Shown: positions 17,234 through 24,823 of the stretch, one piece after another
How positions within the stretch are numbered: the stretch's first letter is position 1
How the letters are laid out: each line of letters opens with the position of its first letter
Assembly (NCBI RefSeq): GCF_009469695.1
Contig: NZ_SSSR01000007.1
Coordinates: 42,634-106,633 of the forward strand
DNA from: Propionivibrio limicola
GTDB taxonomy: Bacteria > Pseudomonadota > Gammaproteobacteria > Burkholderiales > Rhodocyclaceae
DNA length: 64,000 nt
Reading direction: 5' to 3'
Translations under genes and position numbers: made by a program
The notes under the pieces: generated by a model
The model's database searches: none
What the model saw: the letters and a program-made list of their open reading frames with translations, nothing else
What the model was told of the DNA's origin: nothing

Positions 17234-18613
17234 TTACGCTTCCCAGCGCAGCCGGGCCTCGAAGCCGACGATCTGTCCGCCTTCAGTACGGTTGGCGAGT
17301 TCGAGGCGGGCACCGTGCAGTTCGGCGATGCGGCTGACGATGGTCAGGCCGAGGCCGCTGCCTTCGGCGGTGACCGAGTTGCCGCGATAGAAGCGTTCGA
17401 TCAGCCGCGGCAGTTCGTCGGCGGGAACGCCGGGGCCGTTGTCGCTGACGCCGATCACCGGGGCACCGTTCTCGGTGCGCAGGAAAACGCCGATGCGGCA
17501 GTCGGCCGGGCAGTAGCGCACGGCGTTGTCGATCAGGTTGCGCAGGACGATTTCGAGCAGCCCGGCATCGCCCTCGACGATGGCATCCGGCGCCGCGAGG
17601 TCGAGCTCGATCGTCGCGGCGTGGGAGGTGTCGCGAACGCCGGCGACGACGCGCCGGGCAAGGTCGGCCAGCGGCACCGGCTGCGAATCGGGCAGTCGGC
17701 CCAGCGGGTCGAGGCGGGCCAGGCGCAGCATCTGCTCGACGAGGCGCGTCGCGCGGTCAAGCCCGGCCATGGTTTGCGCGAGGGCGTGGGTGCGTTGTTC
17801 GGCGCTGCCGCTCAGCTGGGCGACCTGTGCCTGGATGCGGGCGGCGGCGAGCGGCGTGCGCAGTTCGTGCGCCGCGTCGGCGGTGAAGCGGCGTTCGTTT
17901 TCCAGCGTCTGCCCCAAACGGAAGAGCAGCCGGTTGATGGCGGCGACGAGCGGCTGTGCCTCCCGCGGCACATCGCGCGTGGCGAGGGCGGCCATGTTGT
18001 CGGCGGAGCGGGTCGATACTTCGGATGCCAGATCGTCGAGCGGCTTCAAGCCGCGCCGGACCGAGAAATAAATCGCCAGCAGGAGCAGCGGCAACATGAG
18101 GGCGATCGGCTTGATCGTCTTGTAGGCGATTTCCAGCGCTTCCTTGTCGCGCTTTGGGATCGACTCGACGATCTGGACGCGCAGCGCGTGGTCGGCCGAT
18201 TCGAGCAGCAGGCTGCGCCACGGCGTGCCGGCGTCGTCGAGCGTGGCGTAGCCGAGAGGGCCATTGATCGGCGTGGCCGGCGCGTCCGGCGAACGGGTGA
18301 GCACGGTGCCGTCGGGGCGGCCGATCTGGTATTCGAGTGTCAGCCGGTTGCGGCGTGGCGAGAGGCCGCGTAGGCCGGCGATGCGGGCCGGCAGCTCGCG
18401 GAAATGATCGTCGCCGCTCTCCGCCTGCGCCAGGACAAGCTGCGCTGTTTTGGCCAACTGGTCGTCCATCAGCTCCTGCACTTCATGGCGGGCGCGGCGG
18501 TAGCTGATCGAGGAGGCCAGCCCGAGCATGAGCAGCGAAGCGACCGAGACGAGCAGCAGCAGGCGCCTGCGCAGCGAAGGGACGGAGCCGGAATCGAGGG
18601 CGCCGGATTTCAA
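17234..18613 (-). CDS. Sensor histidine kinase of the QseC/PmrB type
   Basis: 459 aa. Seen: N-terminal transmembrane helix at about residues 15-30, an approximately 130-residue periplasmic sensor, a second helix near 165-180, a linker, phospho-acceptor motif DAAHELRTPLAA, and ATPase boxes NLIDNAVRYCP, GVSDNGPGVP and GSGLGLTIV. The start overlaps the response regulator stop by four bases. Last gene of TPR-regulator-kinase. The signal is unknown; CTTAA-type boxes elsewhere in the window suggest envelope or metal stress. Confidence 0.92.
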   Translation of the reverse strand: MKSGALDSGSVPSLRRRLLLLVSVASLLMLGLASSISYRRARHEVQELMDDQLAKTAQLVLAQAESGDDHFRELPARIAGLRGLSPRRNRLTLEYQIGRPDGTVLTRSPDAPATPINGPLGYATLDDAGTPWRSLLLESADHALRVQIVESIPKRDKEALEIAYKTIKPIALMLPLLLLAIYFSVRRGLKPLDDLASEVSTRSADNMAALATRDVPREAQPLVAAINRLLFRLGQTLENERRFTADAAHELRTPLAAARIQAQVAQLSGSAEQRTHALAQTMAGLDRATRLVEQMLRLARLDPLGRLPDSQPVPLADLARRVVAGVRDTSHAATIELDLAAPDAIVEGDAGLLEIVLRNLIDNAVRYCPADCRIGVFLRTENGAPVIGVSDNGPGVPADELPRLIERFYRGNSVTAEGSGLGLTIVSRIAELHGARLELANRTEGGQIVGFEARLRWEA

Positions 18614-19272
18614 TTTGCGTCACCCAGTTGGTAGCCGAGGCCGCGCACGGTACGGATGAAGTCGGCACCGAATTTCTTGCGCAAATGATGCACATAGACT
18701 TCGACCGTGTTGCTTCCCGTTTCCTCTCCCCACGCGTAGAGGCTTTCCTCGAGCTGGGCGCGCGTGCGGATATGGTTCTTGTGGCGCAACAGGTCTTCGA
18801 GCAGCGCGAACTCGCGCGCCGAGAGCAGCACGTTCTGGCCGTTGAAACTCACCTGCTTGGCGGCCGGTTCGAGCACGACGCCGCCGTGTTCGAGCGTCGG
18901 CTTCGCTTCGCCGGCCGCACGGCGCAGCAGCGCGCGCAGGCGGGCCAGCAGTTCCTGCAGGTCGAAGGGCTTGGTCAGGTAGTCGTCGGCGCCGGCGTCG
19001 AGGCCGGCCACCTTGTCGGCGCTCGCGTCGCGCGCGGTGAGAATCAGCACCGGCAGACGGCTGCCGCGGTTGCGCAGATCTTTCAACACCGACAGGCCGT
19101 CGCGCTTGGGCAGGCCAAGATCGAGCACGCACGCATCGTAGGGATGGTCGAGCAGGGCGAGGCGGGCGGCCTCGCCGTCGCGCACCCAGTCGACCGCGTG
19201 ATCGGCCAGTTTCAGCCCGGCATGGATGCCGTCTCCCAGCAGTGCATCGTCTTCAACCAGCAATATCCGCAC
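18610..19272 (-). CDS. OmpR-family response regulator of the QseB/PmrA type
   Basis: 220 aa. Receiver domain with Asp8/Asp9, phospho-acceptor Asp51 in VLDLGLPKRDG and Lys101 in TKPFD; C-terminal winged helix with SAREFALLEDLL and NTVEVYVHHLRKKF, ending in IRTVRGLGYQL. The DNA-binding domain belongs to the QseB/PmrA/BasR group, which binds direct repeats of CTTAA spaced by six. Three such boxes occur in this window (23664, 27543, 29607). Cotranscribed with the kinase downstream and probably the TPR gene upstream. Confidence 0.92.
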   Translation of the reverse strand: MRILLVEDDALLGDGIHAGLKLADHAVDWVRDGEAARLALLDHPYDACVLDLGLPKRDGLSVLKDLRNRGSRLPVLILTARDASADKVAGLDAGADDYLTKPFDLQELLARLRALLRRAAGEAKPTLEHGGVVLEPAAKQVSFNGQNVLLSAREFALLEDLLRHKNHIRTRAQLEESLYAWGEETGSNTVEVYVHHLRKKFGADFIRTVRGLGYQLGDAN

Positions 19273-19284
19273 GTTTTCTCCCGT

Positions 19285-19935
19285 TTATTTCGATTCTTTG
19301 TCGAGTTTCGCCAGCAACGCCTGGACTTCCTGCCGGCGGCCGTTGTCGGCCAACTCGCGGCCGGGGCGCGGCGCGGCTTTGAGTGCCTTTTCCAGATACT
19401 GGCGTGCTTCCGCCGGGCGGTCGCGGTCGGCCAGATACTCGCCATAAAAGAAGTTCGGGTCAATCCCGTCCGGGTTGAGGGCGAGCGATTTCTTGAAGTA
19501 CTCCTCGGCACGGGCCTTGTCGCCGAAACCGACCGGCCAGCCCGGGACCCTGGCGTAGAGCGTCGCCAGACTGGTGTAAGCCGAGCCATTGAGTGCCTTG
19601 TCGTTGAGCTTCAGCGCTTCCTCGAAACGTTTTCTGGCTTCCTTGGCCAGCGATAGCGCGCCCAGTCCGCCGCGCGCGCCGGCTTCGCTGGAAACGACGA
19701 TACCGTCCCAGATCAGTGCTTCGGCCATGCCAGGATTGGTTTCGACGATCTGGCGCGATTTCTGCGCCAGCGCCTGGTACTGATCCGCCTGCTGTTTTTC
19801 CGGCATCCGGTACTTGATCTCCGCCCACTGGTCCTGAATCGGGCGAATCAGCTCCTCGGGCGTGGCCGCGTGCGCGGCGCTGGCGAGCAGGAGCGCAAAA
19901 AGGGCGGAGGCGGTGGTCTTGATGATCGAGCGCAT
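19285..19935 (-). CDS. Periplasmic TPR-repeat protein
   Basis: 216 aa from the ATG at 19935, chosen over one 15 bases upstream because AAAGGAACCACC then acts as ribosome binding site. Seen: Sec signal peptide ending AAHA-AT, then at least two tetratricopeptide-like helical pairs (RKRFEEALKLNDKAL; EEYFKKSLALNPDG; ARQYLEKALKAAP). 12 bases before the response regulator gene, so probably one transcript. It could assist sensing or assembly in the envelope; no specific function is recognisable. Confidence 0.8.
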   Translation of the reverse strand: MRSIIKTTASALFALLLASAAHAATPEELIRPIQDQWAEIKYRMPEKQQADQYQALAQKSRQIVETNPGMAEALIWDGIVVSSEAGARGGLGALSLAKEARKRFEEALKLNDKALNGSAYTSLATLYARVPGWPVGFGDKARAEEYFKKSLALNPDGIDPNFFYGEYLADRDRPAEARQYLEKALKAAPRPGRELADNGRRQEVQALLAKLDKESK

Positions 19936-19963
19936 GGTGGTTCCTTTCATACGGTGATAAACG

Positions 19964-20064
19964 CTTTCGACGCAGAGATCGCAGAGATACAGAGAGCGCA
20001 GAGAAAACCTTTTTTCTCGCTTTTCTCTGCGTACTCTGCGCCTCTGCGATCTCTGCGTTGAAAG
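19964..20064. repeat. Long imperfect inverted repeat built of CGCAGAG units
   Basis: Arms 19964-20007 and 20021-20064 are 44 nt each and match at 38 positions, separated by 13 nt. Each arm is itself made of repeats of (A/G)CGCAGAG. Transcribed either way it would fold into a very long hairpin. It lies between the SDR and TPR genes, both on the minus strand. No transposase is nearby. Confidence 0.85.
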
Positions 20065-20082
20065 AGGTTTGGTGGCATGTCG

Positions 20083-20868
20083 TTATCGGCCGGCGGCGTG
20101 TTGTTTGATGATCGGCAGTTTGCCGGCGAGGCTGCGGTCGATGAGGCCGGGGGCGATGCCGTTGAGCCAGGCGAAGAAGCGTTCGGGAAAGCCGATGTGC
20201 AGTTCGCGGTCGTTGCGCACGAGCGCGGTCACGATTTCGCAGGCGACGTCGGCGGCGCTGTCGCTCTGGCTGTTGAGCGCCCGGTTGAGCGCGGTGACGG
20301 CGGCGCTGTTCATTGGCGTGTCGATGGAGCGCGGCGCGATATGCACGACGGCAACGCGCGTGTCAGCGAGTTCGCGCCGCAGCGCCTGCGAGAAGCCGCG
20401 CAGACCGGCCTTGGCCGCCGAATAGGCGGCAAATCCGGCGAACGGCAGGCTACCGAAGGTCGAGCCGATGTTGACGACGACGGCTTCCGGCTGCGCCTTC
20501 AGCCACGGCAAGAGAGCGTGCGTGAGGCGGATCGGCGCTTCGAGGCTGGTGGCGAGCACCTGTTCGATGGCGGCCCATTCCTGATTTTCGAGCAGGCCGA
20601 AGAGGCTCGCGCCGGCGTTGTTGATCAGCACGTTGGCGCCGAATTCACGGGCGGCATGGGCGACGGTGGCGATGCCATCGGCTTGGGTGAGATCGGCGCC
20701 GACGACAGCCGTGCGGCCGCCGAGCGAAGTCTGCAGCGCGGTGAGGCGCTCGGCGTTGCGGCCAGCCAGCAGCAAGGTGGCGCCAGCCTCGGTGAGTTGC
20801 TTCGCCAGTTCGCTGCCGAGTCCGCCGGTCGCACCGGTGAGCAGGATGCGGGCGTGCTGGAGTTTCAT
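20083..20868 (-). CDS. Short-chain dehydrogenase/reductase
   Basis: 261 aa. Seen: cofactor motif TGATGGLG near residues 11-18, NNAGAS near 86-91, catalytic Ser in NIGSTFGSLP, and YSAAK. LAGRN after beta-2 suggests NADP(H). Fourth gene of an operon with thermostable-hemolysin, AMP-ligase and heme-oxygenase-like genes; its ATG overlaps the preceding stop (ATGA). It may reduce or oxidise a fatty-acid-derived intermediate; substrate unknown. Confidence 0.88.
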   Translation of the reverse strand: MKLQHARILLTGATGGLGSELAKQLTEAGATLLLAGRNAERLTALQTSLGGRTAVVGADLTQADGIATVAHAAREFGANVLINNAGASLFGLLENQEWAAIEQVLATSLEAPIRLTHALLPWLKAQPEAVVVNIGSTFGSLPFAGFAAYSAAKAGLRGFSQALRRELADTRVAVVHIAPRSIDTPMNSAAVTALNRALNSQSDSAADVACEIVTALVRNDRELHIGFPERFFAWLNGIAPGLIDRSLAGKLPIIKQHAAGR

Positions 20869-21524
20869 GACGTCTCCCGGGCGGTCGGCAGGGCGCGGAA
20901 AATGTCCGCGTAAAGCTTGAAGAAGACCTTGGCGCAATGCACGACCTCGGCCTGATCTTCCGGCGTCATCTTGTCGAGCAGATCGGCGAGGTGGCGGGTG
21001 TGTTCCTGATCGAGCGTGCCGTGTGAGCGCAGGTAGGTGAAGGCCTGGTCGGGCACTCCCAAGGCTTCCTGAATGCGGTCGGCGGCGTTGAGCGCGAGGG
21101 CGACGCTGGTGCCTTCGAGCACGAACACCATGCCGAAGAAGCCGGCCGGATTGCGGCGATAAACGAGGTCGTAGGCGTAGGCGACCATCAGCTCGGCCGG
21201 CAGGTCCGGCTGGCTGTGGCGTACCGCCTCGGCGTCGCCACCGGCCGCCGCGATGTCGTTGAGAATCCATTCCTCGTGGCCGATTTCTTCCTCGATGTAT
21301 TCGGCGACCGGGCGGCGCAGCCAGGCGAGGCGTTCGGGCAGGCGGCCGCCGAGCGCCATCAAAAGCGGCGTCGTGTGGCGGACGTGATGAAAGGCCTGGC
21401 CGAGAAAGGCGAGGTAGCTATTCCGGCTCACTTCGCCGCGAAAACAGTCGGCGATGATCGGTGCCGACAGCAGGTAATTGCGCTCGGCGGCGGTGGCTTC
21501 GGCGAGTTGTTCATAGAAGGACAT
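20865..21524 (-). CDS. Heme-oxygenase-like (HDO/TenA-fold) iron oxidase
   Basis: 219-aa all-helical protein of the iron-containing redox enzyme (heme-oxygenase-like diiron oxidase) type. Seen: candidate metal ligands in FHHVRHTTPLL, in EEIGHEEW (ExxH), a Glu in VLEGTSVAL and His in LDQEHTRHL. This ligand pattern matches the family that includes UndA-like oxidative decarboxylases. ATG at 21524 with AGGAG upstream; overlaps the ligase gene by 14 bases. The reaction is unknown; oxidation of an activated or free fatty acid is a guess from context. Confidence 0.8.
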   Translation of the reverse strand: MSFYEQLAEATAAERNYLLSAPIIADCFRGEVSRNSYLAFLGQAFHHVRHTTPLLMALGGRLPERLAWLRRPVAEYIEEEIGHEEWILNDIAAAGGDAEAVRHSQPDLPAELMVAYAYDLVYRRNPAGFFGMVFVLEGTSVALALNAADRIQEALGVPDQAFTYLRSHGTLDQEHTRHLADLLDKMTPEDQAEVVHCAKVFFKLYADIFRALPTARETS

Positions 21525-22995
21525 GGGCGGGCTCCTGGGTGGGTTGTTCGTCATAAAGTGCCGCCAGCGCGGCGGCGTGGTGGTTGAGAATCGCGGTGCG
21601 GACGGGGCGGCCGTTGCCGGTCAGCTGGCCGTTCTGCGGCGTGAAGGGCGCGGCGACGAGCCACTGGCCGATACGGGCGTAGTCGGGCAGCGAGGCGTTG
21701 GCGTGCCCGATGGCGGTAGCCAGTTCGTCGTCCGCGACCCCGGGGAAGGGCACGACGATCGCCGCCAGTGATAGCTGTCCGTCGCCGGCGACCAGCGCTT
21801 GGGCGATCTGCGGCTGCGCCAGCAGCGCGGCTTCGACCCATTCCGGGGAAACGTTGCGGCCGAACGAGGTGATCAGCAGGTTCTTGCGCCGGCCGGAGAG
21901 GTGCAGATGGCCGGCTTCGTCGAACTGGCCGAGGTCGCCGGTGGCGTATTCGGCGGCGTCGGGCGACGGGGTGCCGAGATAGCCGAGGAAGGCGCGCGTG
22001 GCGACGTGGATTTCGCCGCTGCGGATGACCGTGCGCACGTGTGGCAAGGGCCGGCCGACACCGTAACCGTCGTCGCCGGGACGGTTGAGGCTGACCACCG
22101 AACCGCATTCGGTCAGGCCGTAGCCCTGATACGCCGGCAGGCCGAGCCGGCGCGCCTGTGTTAGCAGCGAGGCTTCGACGCGCGAGCCGCCGACGGCGAC
22201 GTAGGAGAGTTCTTTCGGCGCGCTTTGTTTGCTACGGGCGAGAAACTGGCTCCACGCCTTGAGCAGTTCCGGCACCAGAATCACGCTGTTCGGCCGAACC
22301 TCAGCGACGGCTTGCTGCAACGCCTGCGGATTGAATCCCGACATGCCCTGCCAGCCGAGGCTGGCCAGGCTCGGCAGATGGATCTCGGTGCCGCGCAGCA
22401 ACGGCGCGTAGAGGCCGGCGCTGTTCTCCAGCAGCAGGGCGAGCGGCAGGACGGCCAGATGGCGCTCGATGGGAAGGTCGGCCAGCCGCGTGTGCAGCGA
22501 ACGGGCGGTGTCGAGCAGCCCGCCGGCTGACAGGCAGACGCCTTTTGGCGCGCCGGTGCTGCCGGAAGTGAACGAAATCTTGACGGTGCCGTCGGGCAAC
22601 GTAACCGGGGCCGTGCGGCGGCGCAGCCAGACGATGTCGCGCCGCGTTTCGCTGACCGCGAAACCGAGGTCGAGCGAGAGGACGCGCTCCGGCTGGTCGG
22701 TGAGCACGAGGTCGGCGCCGCTTTGCGTCAGCGCATGCGAAAGCTGGGCCGGGGTGAAGAACAGCGGCAGCGGCAAGGCGACGGTGCTTGATTTCAGCGC
22801 GGCCAGATCGGCGATGGCCCAGTCCGGCGAGTTGTCGGCGAGGATGGCCATGACCCGCGTGCCGGCGAGACGTTTGGCGACAGCCTCGATTTCGGCGCCC
22901 AGCGCGCCAGCGCGCCAGATGCCTTGCGATCCGTGCAACACCGCTGCGTCGGGGCGGCGGGCGGCCAGTGCCGCGAAAAGAGTGGCGACACTCAT
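21511..22995 (-). CDS. AMP-binding acyl-CoA/acyl ligase
   Basis: 494 aa ANL-superfamily enzyme. Seen: P-loop-like SFTSGSTGAPKGV near residues 142-154, YQGYGLTECG, ATGDLGQFDEAGHLHLSGRRKN in the hinge (a run of conserved residues), and C-terminal NGRPVR in place of the usual NGKxxR catalytic Lys loop, so a full acyl-transfer half reaction is uncertain. The ATG overlaps the preceding stop (ATGA). Probably activates a fatty or other carboxylic acid for the operon's pathway. Confidence 0.85.
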   Translation of the reverse strand: MSVATLFAALAARRPDAAVLHGSQGIWRAGALGAEIEAVAKRLAGTRVMAILADNSPDWAIADLAALKSSTVALPLPLFFTPAQLSHALTQSGADLVLTDQPERVLSLDLGFAVSETRRDIVWLRRRTAPVTLPDGTVKISFTSGSTGAPKGVCLSAGGLLDTARSLHTRLADLPIERHLAVLPLALLLENSAGLYAPLLRGTEIHLPSLASLGWQGMSGFNPQALQQAVAEVRPNSVILVPELLKAWSQFLARSKQSAPKELSYVAVGGSRVEASLLTQARRLGLPAYQGYGLTECGSVVSLNRPGDDGYGVGRPLPHVRTVIRSGEIHVATRAFLGYLGTPSPDAAEYATGDLGQFDEAGHLHLSGRRKNLLITSFGRNVSPEWVEAALLAQPQIAQALVAGDGQLSLAAIVVPFPGVADDELATAIGHANASLPDYARIGQWLVAAPFTPQNGQLTGNGRPVRTAILNHHAAALAALYDEQPTQEPAHVLL

Positions 22996-23615
22996 GCCGC
23001 GTCTCCGATTTTTTCGAGCGCATGGCGGATGCGGCCGGCCACGACGACCGGACGCGTGTCGTAGTAGCGTCCCCAGTCCTGCGCTTCTTCGCCAAGACGG
23101 GACGGATCGGCCTTGGCCAGCGCCAGCAGCGGCAATCCCAGCTTGGTGAAGATGCGCACGAGTTCGTGCGTGGCGGTAAAGACGACCCATTCATAGCCGG
23201 CCGCGTGCAGATGGCGGGCCAGCGTCAGGATGACGTGCAGACTGCCGCCCGGTTTGTCGGACGCGAGGTGGCCGACCTCGACGAGGCGGGCGCGCGGAAA
23301 CGGCAGGCCGGTCAGTCTTTCCATCAGTTTCTCGATCGGCTCGTCGAGATAACGTTCGAGAAAGAGCGGTTCGTCGGCGGCGGCTCGCCAGCCGGCGGCC
23401 GCGACGACGTGCTGCTCCCGTTCGAGCAGCATCAGGTTGGGCGCGAACGAGCGGACGTGGGCCGCATGGTGATGCCGGAATATCTCGCGAATGAAGCCTT
23501 CGGCCTCGGCGCGGCGCGGTGAATTAGCCTCAACGAAACAGGCGTTCGCCATTGCGTCGGCTGCGTGCTCCGAGGCAGCTGTTTCTTCCAGCCTGGCATG
23601 TCTTACGGCTCGCAT
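22992..23615 (-). CDS. Thermostable hemolysin family protein
   Basis: 207 aa, similar to the Vibrio thermostable (delta-VPH) hemolysin family. Seen: conserved LVEVGHLAS near residues 109-117, WVVFTATHELVRIF near 141-154, KLGLPLLALAKADPSRL, and WGRYYDTRPVVVAG. The pattern recalls GNAT-like or acyl-transfer folds more than a pore former, so an N-acyltransferase role is possible (inference). AAGGGG precedes the ATG. First gene of a four-gene overlapping operon, 49 bp after a PmrA/QseB-like box. Confidence 0.82.
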   Translation of the reverse strand: MRAVRHARLEETAASEHAADAMANACFVEANSPRRAEAEGFIREIFRHHHAAHVRSFAPNLMLLEREQHVVAAAGWRAAADEPLFLERYLDEPIEKLMERLTGLPFPRARLVEVGHLASDKPGGSLHVILTLARHLHAAGYEWVVFTATHELVRIFTKLGLPLLALAKADPSRLGEEAQDWGRYYDTRPVVVAGRIRHALEKIGDAA

Positions 23616-23663
23616 GATCAGCCCCTTTGTTGGTTGTCGATGGCTGTAGCGTAGGGCGCGAGG

Positions 23664-23680
23664 CTTAAGCGGGCCTTAAA
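23664..23680. promoter_or_regulatory. PmrA/QseB-type box upstream of the hemolysin-family operon
   Basis: CTTAAG-CGGGC-CTTAAA: two hexamers spaced by five, the PmrA/QseB direct-repeat pattern. It lies 49 bp before the start at 23615. A weak -10-like CATCGA lies 21 bp downstream on the minus strand. Same arrangement as boxes at 27543 and 29607. Confidence 0.7.
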
Positions 23681-23730
23681 TCGGGAGAGTTAATTCAGCG
23701 CCGATTTTCTGCTGCGTCGGGTGGATGGAA

Positions 23731-23748
23731 TGTCGCCGTTTGGCGACG
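23731..23748. promoter_or_regulatory. Palindromic enhancer-type site 1 (TGTC-N10-GACG)
   Basis: TGTCGCCGTTTGGCGACG, a near-perfect dyad, 7 of 8 positions of TGTC-N10-GACA. It lies about 165 bp upstream of the sigma-54 start at ~23904. GlrR/QseF-class activators are known to bind TGTC-N10-GACA. Confidence 0.45.
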
Positions 23749-23796
23749 GTGAATTTTCTGCTTTATCAAAGGGATGTCTTGCCGCACTACGTTTTC

Positions 23797-23814
23797 TGTC
23801 GTGTCGAGGCGACA
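23797..23814. promoter_or_regulatory. Palindromic enhancer-type site 2 (TGTC-N10-GACA)
   Basis: TGTC-GTGTCGAGGC-GACA, inside a 9-bp inverted repeat TTTCTGTCG/CGACAGAAA (23793-23818). Its centre is about 98 bp upstream of the expected sigma-54 start, the usual place for an enhancer-binding protein. Another inverted repeat, AAGAATC/GATTCTT, lies at 23838-23861. Confidence 0.5.
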
Positions 23815-23877
23815 GAAATCCTGTCTGCGTATCCGGGAAGAATCTTCAAAGCGTTGATTCTTAAAGCTTGTCTTGCG

Positions 23878-23893
23878 TGGCACTGTTGTTGCT
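23878..23893 (+). promoter_or_regulatory. Sigma-54 promoter (-24/-12)
   Basis: TGGCACTGTTGTTGCT matches the consensus TGGCACG-N4-TTGCW at all but one fixed position, with GG and GC exactly ten bases apart. Expected start about 23904, giving a leader of about 30 nt to the ATG at 23935. A weaker sigma-70 reading (TTGTCT-17-GCTAAT, 23868-23896) overlaps it. Confidence 0.7.
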
Positions 23894-23934
23894 AATGACC
23901 GCGTATGGATCAATCCAAGAGGACAAGACAAAAA

Positions 23935-24141
23935 ATGATCAACGGCAAGAAAATGTGGGTGGCGGCCATCGCGATGGCGACCTTGAGCGGTTGCGCAAAC
24001 ATGGACGCGCAGCAGAAAAACACCGCCATCGGCGCGGCGATGGGTGGCGTTGCCGGCGCCGTGCTTACGGGCGGTTCTTCAATCGGGACGGTTGGCGGTG
24101 CGGTGGTCGGCGGCGTGATCGGTAATCAGGTCAGGCGTTAA
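23935..24141 (+). CDS. Small glycine-zipper lipoprotein
   Basis: 68 aa from the ATG at 23935 (AAGAGGAC upstream); a Met at 23905 would sit on the predicted transcription start. Seen: lipoprotein signal with lipobox LSGC, then two glycine-zipper helices, GAAMGGVAGAVLTGG and TVGGAVVGGVIGNQV, as in the Rick_17kDa_Anti/OsmB-like 2TM family. Probably an outer-membrane-associated envelope or stress lipoprotein. Preceded by a sigma-54 promoter with two palindromic upstream sites. Confidence 0.85.
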   Translation: MINGKKMWVAAIAMATLSGCANMDAQQKNTAIGAAMGGVAGAVLTGGSSIGTVGGAVVGGVIGNQVRR

Positions 24142-24196
24142 TCGCCGAGGGAATTCCGTCTTTGAGCTCGTACAACTTGCAAGTGGAAATCGATTC

Positions 24197-24655
24197 GTGA
24201 AAAAAATCTTCATTGCGCTGGCCTGGGTTGGCGCCCTCAGTACGCCCGCTCTTGCCACAGACGTTGGCATGTCGTTAAGCATCGGCCAGCCGGGCTTCTA
24301 TGGCCAGATCGACATCGGCGGTTATCCCCGGCCCGCGCTGATCTATTCCCAACCCGTGGTTATCGAGCACGTGCCGGTGCGCCGACCGCCGATCTATTTG
24401 CACGTTCCTCCCGGTCATGCCAAACACTGGTCAAAACACTGCTACGAATACGGTGCCTGCGGTGAGCGGGTTTATTTTGTGAAAAAGGACTGGTACGCCC
24501 GTGAATATGTCCCGCGTTATCAGCGGGCGCAGGGTGAGTACCGCCATCACGATCGTGACCGGCATCGGCACCACGAGGATTACCGGCACGGGGGCCGTGA
24601 TTACGATCGCGACCATGATCGCGACCGGGGCCGTGGGCACGGACGTGACCGCTAG
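24197..24655 (+). CDS. Exported protein with His/Asp/Arg-rich tail
   Basis: 152 aa. Seen: Sec signal peptide ending PALA-T; a middle part with YGQIDIGGYPRPALIYSQPV and HVPPGHAKHWSKHC typical of a widespread small periplasmic family in betaproteobacteria; and from about residue 115 a low-complexity tail of repeating His, Asp, Arg and Gly that may bind metal or an anionic surface. Two Cys at about 82 and 88 could form a disulfide. Starts 55 bases after the glycine-zipper gene. Function unknown. Confidence 0.75.
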   Translation: MKKIFIALAWVGALSTPALATDVGMSLSIGQPGFYGQIDIGGYPRPALIYSQPVVIEHVPVRRPPIYLHVPPGHAKHWSKHCYEYGACGERVYFVKKDWYAREYVPRYQRAQGEYRHHDRDRHRHHEDYRHGGRDYDRDHDRDRGRGHGRDR

Positions 24656-24721
24656 TCGCGGCTCGGCTAGCGGTCCTGCAAAATTTCAGCAGCGAGAGGG
24701 CCGTCCGAAACGGGCGGCTGT

Positions 24722-24823
24722 CTAGATGAACTGGTACTTGGCGAGAAGGTAGAGAACGATGATCACCAGCACGGCGTAGACCAGCAGGATCAGTTTCCTC
24801 GTACGCGGTTTCATTGTGCTCAT
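24722..24823 (-). CDS. 33-residue single-span membrane protein
   Basis: The start MSTMKPRTRKL is basic and is followed by a hydrophobic stretch ILLVYAVLVIIVLYLLA ending KYQFI, one clear membrane span with the N-terminus probably inside. Preceded by AAAGGGGGAACACA before the ATG at 24823, a strong ribosome binding site, which supports translation. Not related to a named family that I recognise. A second start, Met4, would give 30 aa. Confidence 0.6.
   Translation of the reverse strand: MSTMKPRTRKLILLVYAVLVIIVLYLLAKYQFI

Noticed and set aside
19964..20064. CRISPR-like repeats (CGCAGAG units)
   Set aside because: Units are 7-8 nt without spacers and form one large inverted repeat; no cas gene nearby.
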